Source: Bordetella genomosp. 10 (lineage in GTDB: Bacteria; Pseudomonadota; Gammaproteobacteria; Burkholderiales; Burkholderiaceae_B). Taken from it: a stretch of 64,000 bases of DNA. The notes under the pieces were generated by a model. The model did no database searches and was not told where the DNA came from. It worked only from the letters and a program-made list of their open reading frames with translations. The stretch's first letter is position 1; each line of letters begins with the position of its first letter. The position numbers were made by a program, and so were the translations under genes. Below, in pieces: positions 30,712 to 39,544 of this stretch. The stretch spans positions 1,736,001-1,800,000 of the forward strand of contig NZ_NEVM01000001.1 of assembly GCF_002261225.1 (NCBI RefSeq), in the 5' to 3' direction.

Positions 30712-33705
30712 ATGGACACCGGCAATCGACCCCACCTTCCCGCGGCGGACATCGCGCCGCCCCGGCCGCACGTCGGCCAGGGGCGGGAACGCGTGGAAGA
30801 CCAGGCTATCCTGACCGGCCGCGGGCGCTACGGCGACGACGCCGCCTTGCGTCCCGGCACGCTGCACGCGGCCATCGTCCGGTCGCCGCATGCGCATGCG
30901 CGCCTGACCGGCATCGACGTCGCCCAGGCGATGGCGCTGCCCGGCGTGCGCGCCGTGCTGGTGGGCGCGGACCTGGCCGCCTGGTCGCGCCCCTTCGTCG
31001 TGGGGGTCAAGCAGCCGATGGAGCAATGGTCCCTGGCCGTCGACAAGGTGCGCTACGTGGGCGAACCCGTCGCGGTGGTCGTCGCGGAAAACCGCTACCT
31101 GGCCGAGGACGGCGCCGACCTGGTGCAGGTGTCCTACGAGCCGCTGGCGGCCGTGGTCACGGTGGAGGACGCTTGCGCGGAGGGCGCGGCGGTGCTGCAC
31201 GAGAAGGTGGGCAGCAACGTGGTCAGCGACCGCTCGTTCCGCTACGGCGATCCGGAGGCGGCCTTCGCCGCCGCGCCGCATCGCATCGGCCTGACCATCC
31301 GCTATCCGCGCAACTCGTGCACGCCCATCGAGTGCGCGGTGGTCGTGGCCGAGTACCTGTCGGCCCAGGACGGCTACGACGTGCAATCCAATTTCATGGG
31401 GCCGTTTTCGCTGCATACGGTGATGGCGCTGGCCTTGAAGGTGCCCGGCAACCGGCTGCGCCATCGCACCTTCCCGGATTCCGGCGGCAGCTTCGGCGTC
31501 AAGCAGGCGGTGTTCCCGTACGCGGTGCTGATGTGCCTGGCCGCGCGCAAGGCCGGCGCGCCGGTGAAATGGGTGGAGGACCGGCTGGAGCATCTGGCCG
31601 CGGCCACCTCCGCGACCGGCCGTCTTTCCCGTATCGAAGCCGCCGTCCAGGCCGACGGCCGGATCACGGCGCTGTCCTATGACCAGTACGACGATTGCGG
31701 CGGCTATCTGCGCGCGCCGGAGCCCGCGACCTTCTACCGCATGCATGGCTGCCTGACCGGTCCCTACGACATTCCCAATCTGGCGGTGCGCAACCGGGTG
31801 GTGCTGACCAACAAGACGCCGGCGGGCCTGGTGCGCGGCTTCGGCGGTCCGCAGGTGTATTTCGCGCTGGAACGCCTGATGCAGCGCATCGCGCGCGAGC
31901 TGGATATCGATCCGCTGGAACTGTACCGGCGCAACTTCATCGCGGCCGATGCCTTTCCCTACCGGGCGACGGCCGGCGCGCTGCTGGATTCCGGCAACTA
32001 CCAGGGCGCGCTCGACCTGGCGCGGTCCCGCGGCGGCCTGGCGGAACTGCTGGCGCGGCGCGACGAAGTACGGGCCCGGGGCGGCCTGTACGGGATAGGC
32101 TACGCCGCCATCGTCGAGCCCTCGATTTCCAACATGGGCTACATCACCACCGTCCTGCCGCGCGAGGCGCGCGAGAAGGCGGGGCCCAAGAACGGCGCCA
32201 TCGCGTCGGCGACCGTATCGGTGGATCCGCTGGGCGGCGTCAACGTCGTGGTGGCCTCGGCGCCCGCGGGACAGGGGCACAAGACGGTTTGCGCGCAGGT
32301 GGCCGCCGATGTCTTCGGCGTGGATCCGGCGGTGGTCTCGGTCAATATCGAATTCGACACCCAGAAAGACGGCTGGTCCGTGGCGGCGGGCAATTATTCC
32401 AGCCGCTTCGCCGGCGCGGTGGCGGGCACCGTGCACCTGGCGGCGACGAAGCTGCGCGACAAGCTGGCCGGCATCGCGGCGCACCAGTTCGGCTGCCCGG
32501 TGGACGACATCGTCTTCGGCGAGGGCAAGATAGGCCGGCGCGGTGAGCCCGACGCCGCGCAACCCTTCGCGCGCATCGCGGCCAATCCCCATTGGGCGCC
32601 CGCGCTGCTGCCGCCCGGCGTCGAGCCCGGCCTGCGCGAAACCGTGTTCTGGACGCCGCCGCAGCTCAGCGCGCCCGACGACGAGGACCGCGTGAATACG
32701 TCGGCCGCCTATGGCTTCGCCTTCGACGTGTGCGCGGTGGAGGTCGACCCCGCCACGGGGCGGGTGCGCATCGACCGCTACGTCACCACGCACGACGCGG
32801 GCCGGATACTCAACCCGGCGCTGGCCGACGGCCAGATCCGCGGCGCCTTCGCGCAGGGCCTGGGCGCGGCCCTGATGGAGGAATTCCGTTATGGCCAGGA
32901 CGGCAGCTTCCAGTCCGGCACTTTCGCCGACTACCTGGTGCCGACCACCTGCGAGGTGCCGGAGCCCGTCATCCTGCACATGGAGACGCCCAGTCCGTTC
33001 ACGCCGCTGGGCGCCAAGGGCCTGGGCGAGGGCAACAACATGAGCACGCCCGTTTGCGTGGCGAACGCGGTGGCGGACGCCCTGGGCGTGGACGACGTGA
33101 CGCTGCCGCTGACGCCCGCCCGGGTGATGAGCCTGATCGGGATGGAAGACCCGCCGCCCTCGGCCGGCGCGGGCAGGCCGGCGCCGGCCGCGGGCAAGGC
33201 GGGCAAGTCGCTGTCCGCGCGCGGCGAGGTCAGGCTGGCCGCCGCGCCCGAGGCCGTGTTCGCGGTGCTGATGGATCCCGTCGCGCTGGCCAAGGTGATC
33301 CCGGGCTGCAATGCCTTGACCCCCGCCGGCGAGAACCGCTACCGGGCCGACGTCACCGTGGGCGTGGGCATGATCAAGGCGCGCTACGCCGCCGAGGTGG
33401 CGCTGTCCGACCTGGATCCGCCGCGCAGCCTGCGCCTGTCCGGCACCGGGATCTCCAGCGTCGGCACCGCCAAGGGCAGCGGCCTGGTGACGCTGGCGCC
33501 GCAGGACGGCGGCACCTTGCTCACCTACGACTACGAGGCCGAGGTGTCCGGCAAGGTGGCGGCGGTGGGCGGACGCATGCTCGAAGGCGCAGCCCGCATC
33601 GTGCTGCGCCAGTTGTTCGACCAACTGGGACGCCAGGCGGGCGGCGGCGCGGCGGCCGGTTCGTGGTGGCGGCGCCTGCTGGGCCGCTGGAGGCGCAAGT
33701 CGTGA
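30712..33705 (+). CDS. hmfA: Furoyl-CoA dehydrogenase-type molybdenum hydroxylase large subunit fused to a CoxG domain
   Basis: This 997-residue protein is a xanthine-oxidase-family catalytic subunit; in the furan pathway such an enzyme hydroxylates 2-furoyl-CoA at C5. Molybdopterin-binding segments include PDSGGSFGVKQ near residue 262, RGFGGPQVYFALER near residue 377 and AKGLGEGNN near residue 768 with the catalytic Glu. After a Pro/Ala-rich linker (about 812-835) it continues into a CoxG/SRPBCC domain (about 835-975), normally a separate protein that helps recruit or insert the cofactor. The protein therefore combines CoxL- and CoxG-like parts. The next gene starts within its stop (GTGA). 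The substrate is inferred from the neighbouring ligase, UbiD and GMC genes. Confidence 0.82.
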   Translation: MDTGNRPHLPAADIAPPRPHVGQGRERVEDQAILTGRGRYGDDAALRPGTLHAAIVRSPHAHARLTGIDVAQAMALPGVRAVLVGADLAAWSRPFVVGVKQPMEQWSLAVDKVRYVGEPVAVVVAENRYLAEDGADLVQVSYEPLAAVVTVEDACAEGAAVLHEKVGSNVVSDRSFRYGDPEAAFAAAPHRIGLTIRYPRNSCTPIECAVVVAEYLSAQDGYDVQSNFMGPFSLHTVMALALKVPGNRLRHRTFPDSGGSFGVKQAVFPYAVLMCLAARKAGAPVKWVEDRLEHLAAATSATGRLSRIEAAVQADGRITALSYDQYDDCGGYLRAPEPATFYRMHGCLTGPYDIPNLAVRNRVVLTNKTPAGLVRGFGGPQVYFALERLMQRIARELDIDPLELYRRNFIAADAFPYRATAGALLDSGNYQGALDLARSRGGLAELLARRDEVRARGGLYGIGYAAIVEPSISNMGYITTVLPREAREKAGPKNGAIASATVSVDPLGGVNVVVASAPAGQGHKTVCAQVAADVFGVDPAVVSVNIEFDTQKDGWSVAAGNYSSRFAGAVAGTVHLAATKLRDKLAGIAAHQFGCPVDDIVFGEGKIGRRGEPDAAQPFARIAANPHWAPALLPPGVEPGLRETVFWTPPQLSAPDDEDRVNTSAAYGFAFDVCAVEVDPATGRVRIDRYVTTHDAGRILNPALADGQIRGAFAQGLGAALMEEFRYGQDGSFQSGTFADYLVPTTCEVPEPVILHMETPSPFTPLGAKGLGEGNNMSTPVCVANAVADALGVDDVTLPLTPARVMSLIGMEDPPPSAGAGRPAPAAGKAGKSLSARGEVRLAAAPEAVFAVLMDPVALAKVIPGCNALTPAGENRYRADVTVGVGMIKARYAAEVALSDLDPPRSLRLSGTGISSVGTAKGSGLVTLAPQDGGTLLTYDYEAEVSGKVAAVGGRMLEGAARIVLRQLFDQLGRQAGGGAAAGSWWRRLLGRWRRKS

Positions 33706-34565
33706 AACCCCAGGCTTTCGACTACATCCGCGCGGAGTCGGCCCAGGATGCGCTGGACGCCCTGGCCGAACTGGGCGCCGACGGCCGCATCCTGGCCGGC
33801 GGCCAGTCCCTCATGGCCGTGCTGAACATGCGCCTGGCCCAGCCCACGGCGCTGATCGATATCTCGCGCACGGCCGACCTCGACTACGTGACGGTCGGGC
33901 AGGGCTGGATGACCATCGGCGCCGCGGCGACGCAGGCCAAGGTCGAGTGGCGGCCGGACCTGGCGGCCGAAGTGCCCATGCTGGCGCAGGCGATTCCCTT
34001 CATCTCGCATTTCCAGATCCGCAATCGCGGAACCGTATGCGGATCGGTGGCGCACGCGGATCCCAGCGCGGAACTGCCGCTGGCGCTCGCGGCGCTCGGC
34101 GGGGAGGTGGTGCTGCGCACGCGCCGCAAGCAGCGGACCGTGCCGGCGGAGGATTTCTTCCAGGGCATGTTGATGACGGCGCGCGCCCCGGACGAACTGG
34201 TGGCGGCCGTGCGCTATCCCCTGGCGGCGCCGGGCGCGCGCTACGCCTTCGACGAGTTCTCGTCCCGGCACGGCGATTTCGCCCTGGCGTCCGTCGCGGC
34301 CGTGGCGGACGACAAGCAGGTGACGCTGGCGGTCGGCGGCGTGGCCGATCGTCCCACGGTGCGGCGCTGGCCGCGCCTGCCGGCGGCGGACCTGGAGACG
34401 GCATTGAACGATCTCGCTTGGCAGCTCGATGCGCAGGACGACGCGCACGCCACGGCGGTGTTTCGCCGGCACCTGGTGCGCACGCTGGGCGCCCGCGCGC
34501 TGCGCAAGGTCATGGGCGCCGGCGCGCGGGGGAACGGAGAGCAGGGGAACGGGGAGCACGCATGA
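33702..34565 (+). CDS. hmfB: FAD-binding medium subunit of the molybdenum hydroxylase
   Basis: This 287-residue CoxM-type flavoprotein passes electrons from the 2Fe-2S subunit to the acceptor. The FAD-binding loops AGGQSLMAVLNMRL near residue 32 and TVCGSVAHADPSAELP near residue 111 are intact. The GTG start overlaps the large-subunit stop as GTGA; no independent ribosome site is visible. A short Gly/Asn/Glu-rich tail (GARGNGEQGNGEHA) follows the conserved C-terminal domain. It pairs with hmfA and hmfC in the order L-M-S. Confidence 0.85.
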   Translation: MKPQAFDYIRAESAQDALDALAELGADGRILAGGQSLMAVLNMRLAQPTALIDISRTADLDYVTVGQGWMTIGAAATQAKVEWRPDLAAEVPMLAQAIPFISHFQIRNRGTVCGSVAHADPSAELPLALAALGGEVVLRTRRKQRTVPAEDFFQGMLMTARAPDELVAAVRYPLAAPGARYAFDEFSSRHGDFALASVAAVADDKQVTLAVGGVADRPTVRRWPRLPAADLETALNDLAWQLDAQDDAHATAVFRRHLVRTLGARALRKVMGAGARGNGEQGNGEHA

Positions 34566-35074
34566 AACGGCTGAAACGCGACGAGGCCCATACGGTGTCC
34601 TTCATCCTCAACGGCGAACCGCGCCGCGCGGCGTGCGAGCCGCGCACCTTGCTGTCCGATCACCTGAGGCACGGCCTGGGCGCGACCGGCACGCACGTCG
34701 GCTGCGAACACGGCGTCTGCGGCGCCTGCACGGTCCTGATCGACGGCGTCGCCGGCCGCGCCTGCATGACGCTGGCCGTCCAGGTGGACGGGCGCAACGT
34801 CGACACGGTGGAAGGCCTGGCCGGCCGCGAGGGCGAACTGAACGATCTGCAACGCGCGTTCCGGCGCAACCACGCCTTGCAGTGCGGGTTCTGTACGGCC
34901 GGGATCCTGATGTCCTGCCAGGACTATCTGGGACGCAATCCCGACCCGAGCGAACAGGAAGTGCGCGACATGTTGTCCGGGCATCTGTGCCGGTGCACGG
35001 GCTATACCAATATCGTCAAGGCCGTGCTGGAAACCGCGGCCGAACGGCGGGCGGCGTTACGAGGAGCGGGGTAA
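34562..35074 (+). CDS. hmfC: 2Fe-2S small subunit of the molybdenum hydroxylase
   Basis: This 170-residue CoxS-type protein carries two [2Fe-2S] clusters. The plant-ferredoxin-type cluster uses C48, C53, C56 and C68 (GCEHGVCGACTVLI) and the C-terminal cluster uses CGFC near residue 108 and HLCRC near residue 143. It accepts electrons from the molybdenum centre and passes them to the flavin subunit. Its ATG overlaps the hmfB stop (ATGA). Confidence 0.9.
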   Translation: MKRLKRDEAHTVSFILNGEPRRAACEPRTLLSDHLRHGLGATGTHVGCEHGVCGACTVLIDGVAGRACMTLAVQVDGRNVDTVEGLAGREGELNDLQRAFRRNHALQCGFCTAGILMSCQDYLGRNPDPSEQEVRDMLSGHLCRCTGYTNIVKAVLETAAERRAALRGAG

Positions 35075-35076
35075 GC

Positions 35077-36630
35077 ATGCTGGACCTGGGAAAGACTTTC
35101 TTGCAAAGCGTCGAGCGCAGCCCCGGCGCGCCCGCCATCGTGGACGGCGAGCGGTCGCGCGGCTATGCCGACTGGCATGCCGACATCGCCGCGCTGGGCG
35201 GCGCGCTGGCGGAGATGGGATTGCGCAAGGGCGAGCGCGTGCTCGCCGTCTTGCAGAACCGCTATGAAATGGCGACGCTGCACTGGGCCTGCCAATTCCT
35301 CGGCCTGGTGATGACGCCCCTGAACTGGCGCGCCAAGCCGGAGGAAGTGGTCTATTGCATCGAGAACGCGGAAGCGCGCGCGGTGTTCTTCGAGCCGGCC
35401 AGCGCCGAGGCGGTGGTGGGCGCCGCGGCCCAGTGCGGCGTGCCGGCGGTGGCGGTGGGCGAGGCGCAGGGCGCGCTGCATTTCGACGCCTTGCTGGCGG
35501 CGCACCGTGGCGCGGACCTGGCGCCCGTGGCGCGGGCCGACGACTACTCGCTGATGCTCTATACCTCGGGCACCACCGGCAAGCCCAAGGGCGTGCCGCG
35601 CCGCCATCGCCATGAGCGCGCCGCCGCCCTGGCGCACGTGGCGCAGAATCTCTACGGCCGTGGCGAGCGCACGCTGGGCGTGATGCCGCTCTATCACACC
35701 ATGGGCGTGCGTTCGCTATTGGCCATGGCGCTGATCGACGGGCTGTTCGTCTGCATGCCCAGATTCGATGCCGCCGGCGCCCTGGACGCGATCGCGCGCC
35801 ATCGGCTCACCTGCCTTTACCTGGTGCCCACGCTCTACCACGACATGCTGGCCTGCCGGGAGCGGCTGGGCGGCGACGTTTCCTCGGTGACCAAGCTCGG
35901 TTTCGCCGGCGCGCCGATGCACGACGCCTTGCTCAAGCGGCTGGACCAGGTGTTCAAGCCCAGCCTTTTCGTCAACCACTACGGATCGTCGGAGATCTAT
36001 ACGGTGGCCATCGACGCCGACGCCATCCGCAAGCCGGGCAGCGCGGGCAAGGCCGGCCTGAACACGCGGCTGCGGGTGGTGCTGCTGGGCGCGGAAGATC
36101 CCGGCGCGCCCGCCGCGCTGGCCCCGCGCGGGCAGGAAGGCGAGATCGTGGCGGACCTGGCGGGCGACGAAGCCTTCGAAGGCTACTGGAAACGGCCGGA
36201 CGCCGATGCCAAGTCGATACGCAATGGCTGGTATCGCACCGGCGACACCGGCTACGTGGACGAGGACGGTGACCTGTTCGTCACGGGCCGCGTGGACGAC
36301 ATGATCATCAGCGGCGGCGAGAACATTTCCCCCGTGGATATCGAGTCCGTGCTGTCGCTGCATCCGGCGGTGGACGAGGTGACCGTGGCGGGGATGCCGG
36401 ACGAACGCTGGGGGCAGCGCGTCGTCGCCTTCGTCAAGCGCAAGGCGCCCGTCGACGCGGCCGAGCTGGACAACTATTGCCGCGGTTCGGACCTGCCGAA
36501 TTTCAAGCGCCCGCGCGAGTACGTGTTCGTCAACGACATCCCCAAGTCCCCCGTCGGCAAGGTCTTGCGCCGCAAGCTGTCGGCCGGCGAGTACGAGCCG
36601 GACACGTCGGCCGGCGACCATTCCCTGTAA
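35077..36630 (+). CDS. hmfD: AMP-forming acyl-CoA synthetase, probable 2-furoyl-CoA synthetase
   Basis: This 517-residue enzyme of the ANL superfamily activates a carboxylic acid with ATP and CoA. The P-loop YTSGTTGKPKG is near residue 164, YGSSEIYT near residue 304 is the adenylate-binding A5 motif, TGDTGY near residue 389 holds the A7 Asp and the C-terminal Lys is in PKSPVGKVLRR near residue 491. The start at 35077 is 2 bases after the hmfC stop with GAGGAGCGGGG upstream. Between the hydroxylase and UbiD/UbiX genes its most likely substrate is 2-furoate. Confidence 0.82.
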   Translation: MLDLGKTFLQSVERSPGAPAIVDGERSRGYADWHADIAALGGALAEMGLRKGERVLAVLQNRYEMATLHWACQFLGLVMTPLNWRAKPEEVVYCIENAEARAVFFEPASAEAVVGAAAQCGVPAVAVGEAQGALHFDALLAAHRGADLAPVARADDYSLMLYTSGTTGKPKGVPRRHRHERAAALAHVAQNLYGRGERTLGVMPLYHTMGVRSLLAMALIDGLFVCMPRFDAAGALDAIARHRLTCLYLVPTLYHDMLACRERLGGDVSSVTKLGFAGAPMHDALLKRLDQVFKPSLFVNHYGSSEIYTVAIDADAIRKPGSAGKAGLNTRLRVVLLGAEDPGAPAALAPRGQEGEIVADLAGDEAFEGYWKRPDADAKSIRNGWYRTGDTGYVDEDGDLFVTGRVDDMIISGGENISPVDIESVLSLHPAVDEVTVAGMPDERWGQRVVAFVKRKAPVDAAELDNYCRGSDLPNFKRPREYVFVNDIPKSPVGKVLRRKLSAGEYEPDTSAGDHSL

Positions 36631-36652
36631 CCCCCCATACGTCGAGCTGAAT

Positions 36653-38104
36653 ATGACGCAACTGGAATCCCGCAAGGCGCCTTACACCGATCTGCGCGGC
36701 TGGCTCAACCACCTGGCCGCGACGGACCGCCTGGCCGTGATCAAGCCGGGCGCGGCGCTGGAGCACGAAGTGGCGGCCATCGCCAAGCGCCTGGACGGCA
36801 GGCAGGCCGCCTATTTCCCCGCGCCCGGCGGCCATGCCGTGCCGGTGGTGTCCGGCTTCATGTCGCGCCGCGCCTGGATCGCGGAAGCCATGGGCGTGGC
36901 GGAGTCGGAACTGCTGGCGGCGTTTCGCGACGCCGCAGTCGCGCCCGTCCCGTCCACGGAGGTGCCCCAGGCCGATGCCCCATGCCAGCAGGTCGTGCAC
37001 CGCGATCCCGACGTGCGCGCCATCCTGCCCATTCCCACCCATAGCGAACACGACAACGGTCCCTACATCACCGCGGGCATGGTGATCGCGCGCAATCCCG
37101 TCACCGGCGTGCAGAACGTTTCCATCAACCGCATCCAAGTGCACGCCGGGGACCGCATGGCCATCCTGATGCTGCCGCGCCATCTGCTCGCCTTCTACAA
37201 GGAGGCGGAGAAGCGCGGAGAGGACCTGCCGGTGGCCGTGGTGATCGGCGCCGACCCGCTCACCTTGCTGGCCTCGCAGGCGATCACGCCCATCGACAGC
37301 GACGAGCTGGAAGTCGCCGGCGCGCTGCACGGCAGTCCCCTGCGCGTGGCGCGTTGCCTGACGAACGGCGTCTGCGTGCCGGCCGACGCCGAGATCGTGA
37401 TCGAGGGCCGCATCCTGCACGGCGAACGCGTGGCCGAAGGGCCGTTCGGCGAATTCCCGAAGTACTACAGCGCGCGCGAACAGCGCGAGGTCATCGCCGT
37501 CGATGCGATCACGCACCGCCGCTCGCCGATCTTCCATACCATCGTCCCCGCCGAGATGGAGCATCTGCTGCTCGGGTCCATCCCCCGCGAGGCGACCTTG
37601 CTGGCGCACCTGCAGCGCAGCTTTCCCAATGTGCTCGACGTGCATCTCTCCATCGGCGGCGTGGGCCGCTATCACCTGTACGTCAAGCTGCGCAAGACGC
37701 ATGAGGGGCAGCCGAAGAATGTGATCCTGTGCGCCTTCGGCGCGCATTACGACATCAAGCAGGTCATCGTGGTCGACGACGACGTGGAAGTCCACGATGC
37801 GCAGCAGGTGGAATGGGCCGTGGCGACGCGCTTCCAGGCCGACCGGGACCTGGTGGTGATCAGCGGGGCCCAGGGCTCGGCGCTGGACCCGTCCACGACG
37901 CTGGGCGGCGCGCAGTCCGGCGAGGTCGCGCCCGCGCACGAACAGGGGATCAGCGCCAAGATGGGGCTGGACGCGACGCGGCCGGTCACGTACCACGAAC
38001 ACACCTTCACCAAGGTGCGCGTGCCCGGCGAGGATCGCGTGGACCTGGGCGCCTGGATCGACGCCGGCCGCCAGGTGGATTTCACGGCGGTGGAAGGATC
38101 ATGA
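36653..38104 (+). CDS. hmfF: UbiD-family decarboxylase, probable 2,5-furandicarboxylate decarboxylase
   Basis: This 483-residue enzyme belongs to the prenylated-FMN-dependent UbiD family. Typical segments are QNVSINRIQVH near residue 153-163 (prFMN and metal binding, catalytic Arg), EGPFGEFPKYY near residue 262 with the catalytic Glu, and DDDVEVHD near residue 375. In HMF pathways the UbiD homologue HmfF converts 2,5-furandicarboxylate to 2-furoate. Its stop overlaps the start of the ubiX-like gene that supplies its cofactor. Confidence 0.85.
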   Translation: MTQLESRKAPYTDLRGWLNHLAATDRLAVIKPGAALEHEVAAIAKRLDGRQAAYFPAPGGHAVPVVSGFMSRRAWIAEAMGVAESELLAAFRDAAVAPVPSTEVPQADAPCQQVVHRDPDVRAILPIPTHSEHDNGPYITAGMVIARNPVTGVQNVSINRIQVHAGDRMAILMLPRHLLAFYKEAEKRGEDLPVAVVIGADPLTLLASQAITPIDSDELEVAGALHGSPLRVARCLTNGVCVPADAEIVIEGRILHGERVAEGPFGEFPKYYSAREQREVIAVDAITHRRSPIFHTIVPAEMEHLLLGSIPREATLLAHLQRSFPNVLDVHLSIGGVGRYHLYVKLRKTHEGQPKNVILCAFGAHYDIKQVIVVDDDVEVHDAQQVEWAVATRFQADRDLVVISGAQGSALDPSTTLGGAQSGEVAPAHEQGISAKMGLDATRPVTYHEHTFTKVRVPGEDRVDLGAWIDAGRQVDFTAVEGS

Positions 38105-38709
38105 GCGCGGCCGGCCGCAAACGCCTGATCGTGGGGATCACCGGCGCCAGCGGGTCGATCTACGGCGTGCGCATCCTGCGGGAGCTGCGCCGCCATCCCG
38201 ATTGGGAGAGCCACCTGGTGCTCTCGGCATCGGGCGCGCTGACGGCGGCCCAGGAGCTTGCCATGAAGCGGGCCGACATCGAGGCACTGGCCGACGTGGT
38301 GCACAACGTCAAGGACATCGGCGCGGCGATCTCCAGCGGCTCTTTCCAGACCGAGGGCATGGTGATCGCGCCGTGCTCGATGAAGACGCTGGCGGCCGTG
38401 GCGCTGGGCATGGCCGACAATCTGGTCAGCCGGGCCGCGGACGTGGCGCTCAAGGAGCGCCGGCGCGTCGTGCTGCTGGCGCGCGAGACGCCCTTGAATC
38501 TCGCGCACCTGCGCAATATGACCAGCGTGACCGAGATGGGCGGCATCGTCTTTCCGCCGGTCCCGGCGTTCTACAACCTGCCGTCCTCGCTCGACGACAT
38601 GGTCAACCATACCGTCGGACGGGTCCTCGACCTGTTCGGCATCCATCACGAACATTTGCTGGAACGTTGGCAAGGCTTGCGCAAACCGCAAGCCGCGCCC
38701 GAGACTTGA
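38101..38709 (+). CDS. hmfG: UbiX-family flavin prenyltransferase
   Basis: This 202-residue enzyme attaches a dimethylallyl group to FMN, producing the prFMN cofactor of UbiD decarboxylases. The FMN-binding GITGASGSIYGVR loop is near residues 13-25 and IAPCSMKTLAAV near residue 89 supplies the typical Ser and prenyl-phosphate contacts. ATGA overlap with the UbiD stop ties their expression. In described HMF clusters the equivalent is hmfG. Confidence 0.87.
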   Translation: MSAAGRKRLIVGITGASGSIYGVRILRELRRHPDWESHLVLSASGALTAAQELAMKRADIEALADVVHNVKDIGAAISSGSFQTEGMVIAPCSMKTLAAVALGMADNLVSRAADVALKERRRVVLLARETPLNLAHLRNMTSVTEMGGIVFPPVPAFYNLPSSLDDMVNHTVGRVLDLFGIHHEHLLERWQGLRKPQAAPET

Positions 38710-38725
38710 ACCGAGGAGCTGAAAC

Positions 38726-39532
38726 GTGACTACCTTGCGCCATCCCGCCCAACACCTGCTGGAAAACCTCGACGGCTTCCGTGTCGAGGTCGACGCGGAA
38801 AAACAGCGTGCCGACATCATCCTGGCGCGCCCGCCTTTCAATATCATCTCCATGCCGGAGCGCGACCAGTTGCGCCTGGTGTTCGAGGCCCTGGACGAAG
38901 ACGAGCGCGTGCGGGTGATCGTGCTGCGCGCCGAGGGCGAACATTTTTCCAGCGGGGGCGACATCAAGGGCTTCCTGGAGGCTTCTCCCGAGCACGTATC
39001 CAAGCTCGCCTGGAACGTGGCGGCGCCGGCCCGCTGCGCCAAGCCGGTGGTCGTCGCCAACCGGGGCTATACCTTCGGCGTGGGTTTCGAGATTTCCCTG
39101 GCCTGCGACTTCCGCATCGCCAGCGAGACCACGCAATACGCCTTGCCGGAACAGAAGCTGGGCCAGATCCCCGGTTCCGGCGGTTCGGCGCGCTTGCAGA
39201 AAATGGTGGGCATAACGCGCACCAAGGACGTGGTCATGCGCTCGCGCCGCATCAGCGGCAAGCAAGCCTACGACTGGGGCGTCGCCACGGAAGTGGTGCC
39301 GGACGCGGAACTGGAGAGCGCCACCGACAAGCTGGTGGCCGAATTGGTGGGCTTCTCGCCCATCGCCCAGCGCACCGCCAAGAAGCTGCTGAACGACACG
39401 GAAGATGCCTCCCTGTCGGCCTCGATCGAGCTGGAGGGCCATTGCTACAGCCGCCTGCGCAGCTCCGACGATTTCCGCGAAGGGGTGGAGGCTTTCCATG
39501 GCAAGCGCGCCCCGGTATTCCGTGGACGCTGA
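38726..39532 (+). CDS. hmfE: Enoyl-CoA hydratase/isomerase family protein, probable HmfE
   Basis: This 268-residue crotonase-fold protein follows UbiX by 16 bases. The oxyanion-hole segments HFSSGGDIKGF near residue 72 and NRGYTFGVGFEISLACDF near residue 111-128 are present, and LPEQKLGQIPGSGGSARL near residue 140 holds the acidic residue. In furan pathways this family member (HmfE) acts on 5-hydroxyfuroyl-CoA or its tautomer on the way to 2-oxoglutaryl-CoA. The GTG start has GAGGAG about 8 bases upstream. In this window it lies after the UbiD/UbiX pair. Confidence 0.8.
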   Translation: MTTLRHPAQHLLENLDGFRVEVDAEKQRADIILARPPFNIISMPERDQLRLVFEALDEDERVRVIVLRAEGEHFSSGGDIKGFLEASPEHVSKLAWNVAAPARCAKPVVVANRGYTFGVGFEISLACDFRIASETTQYALPEQKLGQIPGSGGSARLQKMVGITRTKDVVMRSRRISGKQAYDWGVATEVVPDAELESATDKLVAELVGFSPIAQRTAKKLLNDTEDASLSASIELEGHCYSRLRSSDDFREGVEAFHGKRAPVFRGR

Positions 39533-39544
39533 GGCCGGCGCGCG

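Noticed and set aside
27997..33624. Very long minus-strand open frame of 1875 codons
   Set aside because: It runs antisense to the aldehyde dehydrogenase, Bug and hydroxylase genes and its translation is His/Arg/Gly-rich without any family feature; long antisense frames are expected at this GC content.
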